A stretch of 15,503 nucleotides of DNA, taken from Prevotella sp. UBA1104 (GTDB lineage: Bacteria > Bacteroidota > Bacteroidia > Bacteroidales > Bacteroidaceae). A program made the position numbers and the translations under genes. The stretch spans positions 1-15,503 of the forward strand of contig DCBP01000127.1 in the NCBI GenBank assembly GCA_002314055.1, written 5' to 3'. Below the pieces are notes generated by a model that saw only the letters and a program-made list of their open reading frames with translations, was not told the DNA's origin and did no database searches. Of this stretch, positions 13,858 through 15,503 are shown piece after piece. Position 1 is the stretch's first letter; every line of letters begins with the position of its first letter.

Positions 13858-15342
13858 TCATATTCCGGAGTATCTACTCCCCTCTCCTTTCGGGGAGAGG
13901 GAAGCAGCCAAAGGCTGCGCGGGGGTGGGGCTTTTCCTTATTCTCCACTCTTGCGGAAACAGGTTGTTGGTCCGGTTTCCAAGGTTCTTTACAAAGCCGA
14001 GCGGCAAGCCCATATAGTTCACCACCACGTATCCTCTGGGCAGGTCGGCACTTAGCGCTATCGGCTCGCGACGCAGATAGTCGAGCGCCGCATTGCGGTC
14101 AAGTTCCGCAACAGGGAAGGCTTCGCGGTTCAGACTGGTCGAGAGGGCGAGACTCTCCGAAGGGATAATGTCCTTACCTTTCTGCTCGCCCAGCTCCACA
14201 CCGGCATGCATCACTCTCAGCTTGCCGCATGCCGTATCGAAAATATTGCGCCAAGTCTTCTTCACTCCAACTATCCTGCCTCCGAGCATCGTTATGTCAA
14301 AGTCTCCACTGTCAGAGAGCCATTCTGCCATTTGCTTTGCCCCTTTCACTGGCTGCTGTTTCATCTGTTTTCCCTTCTTCTGCTTCTTTTCTTTCTTGCG
14401 GTCGGGGGATGTCGCCATCAGGTTCTTGCTCTCGCCTGGTTTGCGCATTGCTGCCATGAAGAGTCCTTCGGTGCGGGTGGCGCCGGGGATGAAATGCAGA
14501 GCCCCCACAGCCCCCTCCGGCTCCCCCAAGGGGGAGAGGGTGGGTAACTTCATATTTTCATCAGATATATCCAGAAGCTGCATGTCGTAGGTGTCGGCTA
14601 TCCACTTCACGTTTTCCTCGTCTTCATGAGCATTGAAAGTGCAGGTGGAGTAAATAAGCAGTCCGCCGTCACGCAGACAGGGCATTATGTCGGCAATTAT
14701 CTCTCGCTGAAGGGCGGTGCATTTTTTCACATTCGCCACCGACCATTCTCCTATCGCCCCTTCGTCCTTGCGGAACATGCCTTCGCCGGAACAGGGCACA
14801 TCGCAGATGATAACATCAAACTGCAGTCCGCTCCGCTGATAGTCCATGGCATAGTTGTTTGTTACTATCACATCGGGGTGACCGAACTTCTGCATATTTT
14901 CCATCAGAATATTGGCACGCGGGCGCATAGGCTCATTCGCCATAAGCAGACTGCCTTCGGGCAGAACGCTCCTTGCCGTGGTTGTCTTTCCGCCGGGGGC
15001 TGCACAGAGATCGAGCACTCTCAAGGGCGACGACATGTCGGCATGCTGGCGCAACACCTTCGACACATACATCGAGGCTGCTTCCTGCACATAATATGCT
15101 CCGGCATGGAGCAATGGGTCGAGGGTAAACTGTGGACGCTCCTTCAGGTAGCGTCCCTCCGGACACCACTCCACCTCGCCGTCTTCCTCTGCCGGCAATG
15201 GCATCGTGGCGGCATCAAACTTGAAGGGGTTCAGACGGATGCTCACCGGGGGCTCTTCGTTCATTCCCTTGACAAACTGCTGCCAAAGCTCTTCGCCGAA
15301 AAGTTCTCGCGTATATGTAGAAAATTCTTCCGGTAGTGTCAT
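13858..15342 (-). CDS. rsmF: NOL1/NOP2/Sun-family rRNA cytosine-C5 methyltransferase (RsmF-like)
   Basis: The 494-residue protein from ATG 15342 has an N-terminal domain with SIRLNPFK and YVQEAASM. The SAM site is DLCAAPGGKTT (111-121), motif IV is DVPCSGEGMFRK (181-192, Cys184), and motif VI is YSTCTF with the catalytic Cys234. A Lys-rich linker (about 313-336) leads to a C-terminal RNA-binding region ending GFVKNLGNRTNNLFPQEWRIRK. The family methylates cytosines in 16S rRNA using SAM; RsmF (m5C1407) is the closest named member I recognise. Two parts are encoded by repeat elements: residues 266-282 (copy E) and the last 24 residues (copy D). Both are in frame and avoid the catalytic motifs. 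The exact target cytosine cannot be read from sequence. Confidence 0.92.
   Translation of the reverse strand: MTLPEEFSTYTRELFGEELWQQFVKGMNEEPPVSIRLNPFKFDAATMPLPAEEDGEVEWCPEGRYLKERPQFTLDPLLHAGAYYVQEAASMYVSKVLRQHADMSSPLRVLDLCAAPGGKTTTARSVLPEGSLLMANEPMRPRANILMENMQKFGHPDVIVTNNYAMDYQRSGLQFDVIICDVPCSGEGMFRKDEGAIGEWSVANVKKCTALQREIIADIMPCLRDGGLLIYSTCTFNAHEDEENVKWIADTYDMQLLDISDENMKLPTLSPLGEPEGAVGALHFIPGATRTEGLFMAAMRKPGESKNLMATSPDRKKEKKQKKGKQMKQQPVKGAKQMAEWLSDSGDFDITMLGGRIVGVKKTWRNIFDTACGKLRVMHAGVELGEQKGKDIIPSESLALSTSLNREAFPVAELDRNAALDYLRREPIALSADLPRGYVVVNYMGLPLGFVKNLGNRTNNLFPQEWRIRKSPTPAQPLAASLSPKGEGSRYSGI
13872..13935 (-). repeat. GC-rich two-hairpin element, copy D (right arm of pair 3)
   Basis: On the minus strand it reads AAAGCCCCACCCCCGCGC, the hairpin AGCCTTTGGCT, GCTTCCCTCTCCCC, the hairpin CTCCCCGAAAGGAG and GGGGAGTAGAT. 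It ends with the same GGGGAGTAGAT as copy C. It is the inverted partner of copy B with about 80 nt of AT-rich sequence between them. Nearly all of it is translated as the tail of the rRNA methyltransferase (SPTPAQPLAASLSPKGEGSR), with the stop codon just beyond it at 13858-13860. Confidence 0.85.
14497..14547 (+). repeat. GC-rich element, copy E, inside the rRNA methyltransferase gene
   Basis: AGCCCCCACAGCCCCCTCC followed by GG and the hairpin CTCCCCCAAGGGGGAG resembles the other copies in base composition and layout (AGCCCC, a first GC block, then a CTCCCC/GGGGAG hairpin), but it is the most divergent. It is single, not paired, and is translated in frame as residues 266-282 (LPTLSPLGEPEGAVGAL) between motif VI and the HFIPGATRTEGLFMA segment. 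Confidence 0.65.
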
Positions 15343-15371
15343 TTTTTATTCTATACTTATAAAGATTTCTG

Positions 15372-15379
15372 CAAAGGTA
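15372..15379 (-). promoter_or_regulatory. Candidate -7 box for the rRNA methyltransferase gene
   Basis: The minus strand reads TACCTTTG followed by CA, a full TAnnTTTG match, about 30 nt before the ATG at 15342. The -33 region is not a clear TTTG; only CTTTA is seen at about the right distance. Confidence 0.5.
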
Positions 15380-15417
15380 TCATATTTTCGCTACATTAAA
15401 GACTTTTATCGTAATCT

Positions 15418-15451
15418 TTTGCCATACTTTAATCCGATTTGCTTAACTTTG
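15418..15451 (+). promoter_or_regulatory. Candidate plus-strand promoter facing out of the window
   Basis: TAACTTTG (15444-15451) fits TAnnTTTG, and TTTG (15418-15421) lies 22 nt upstream, slightly more than the usual 19-21. If real, it drives a divergently transcribed gene beginning beyond the right edge. No coding sequence for that gene is visible before the window ends. Confidence 0.35.
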
Positions 15452-15503
15452 CATAAGATAAGCTACATCTCGGCAATAACCCCAAACAAGTTTGGCCTAT
15501 ATT

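Overview
The window looks like a chromosomal segment of a Bacteroidales species, most likely Prevotella or Segatella. This is inferred from gene content, from the absence of clear Shine-Dalgarno sequences at most starts, from TAnnTTTG-type -7 boxes, and from Bacteroidota-type proteins (compact Mrp, S8 peptidase with a Bacteroidota-type prodomain, TonB-dependent receptor). I could not run any database search. All supported genes are on the minus strand, so transcription runs from high to low coordinates.

Layout in transcription order. At 15342-12399 lie a NOL1/NOP2/Sun-type rRNA m5C methyltransferase, thymidylate synthase (thyA) and dihydrofolate reductase (folA); the last two form the usual dTMP/folate pair. 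At 12218-9222 lie a secreted S8 serine protease and both subunits of exonuclease VII (xseA, xseB). At 9063-6912 lie a branched-chain aminotransferase (ilvE, with the best promoter in the window), a small membrane protein and the tRNA m7G46 methyltransferase trmB. At 6896-1731 is a metal, probably copper, module: a small secreted Cys/His-rich protein, a TonB-dependent receptor, a P1B-type ATPase and a periplasmic heavy-metal-associated (HMA) protein. Last, at 1243-119, is an Mrp/NBP35-type P-loop ATPase.

Two things stand out. First, the P1B ATPase keeps its metal-binding, transmembrane, actuator and phosphorylation motifs, but its whole nucleotide-binding N-domain is missing: only about 50 residues separate DKTGT from the GDK motif. 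The cut is clean and in frame, and the module around it looks intact. Second, the gaps between genes carry an unusual set of repeats. A GC-rich two-hairpin element occurs seven times. Six copies form three head-to-head inverted pairs that fill intergenic gaps. Copies supply the C-termini of the ATPase and the rRNA methyltransferase, and one lies in frame inside the methyltransferase gene. Separate short tandem arrays (20, 22 and 9 nt periods) made of small hairpins lie in other gaps.

I saw no tRNA, rRNA, transposase, integrase, CRISPR array or phage gene. The genes themselves look like ordinary vertically inherited chromosome; the novelty is in the ATPase architecture and the repeats.
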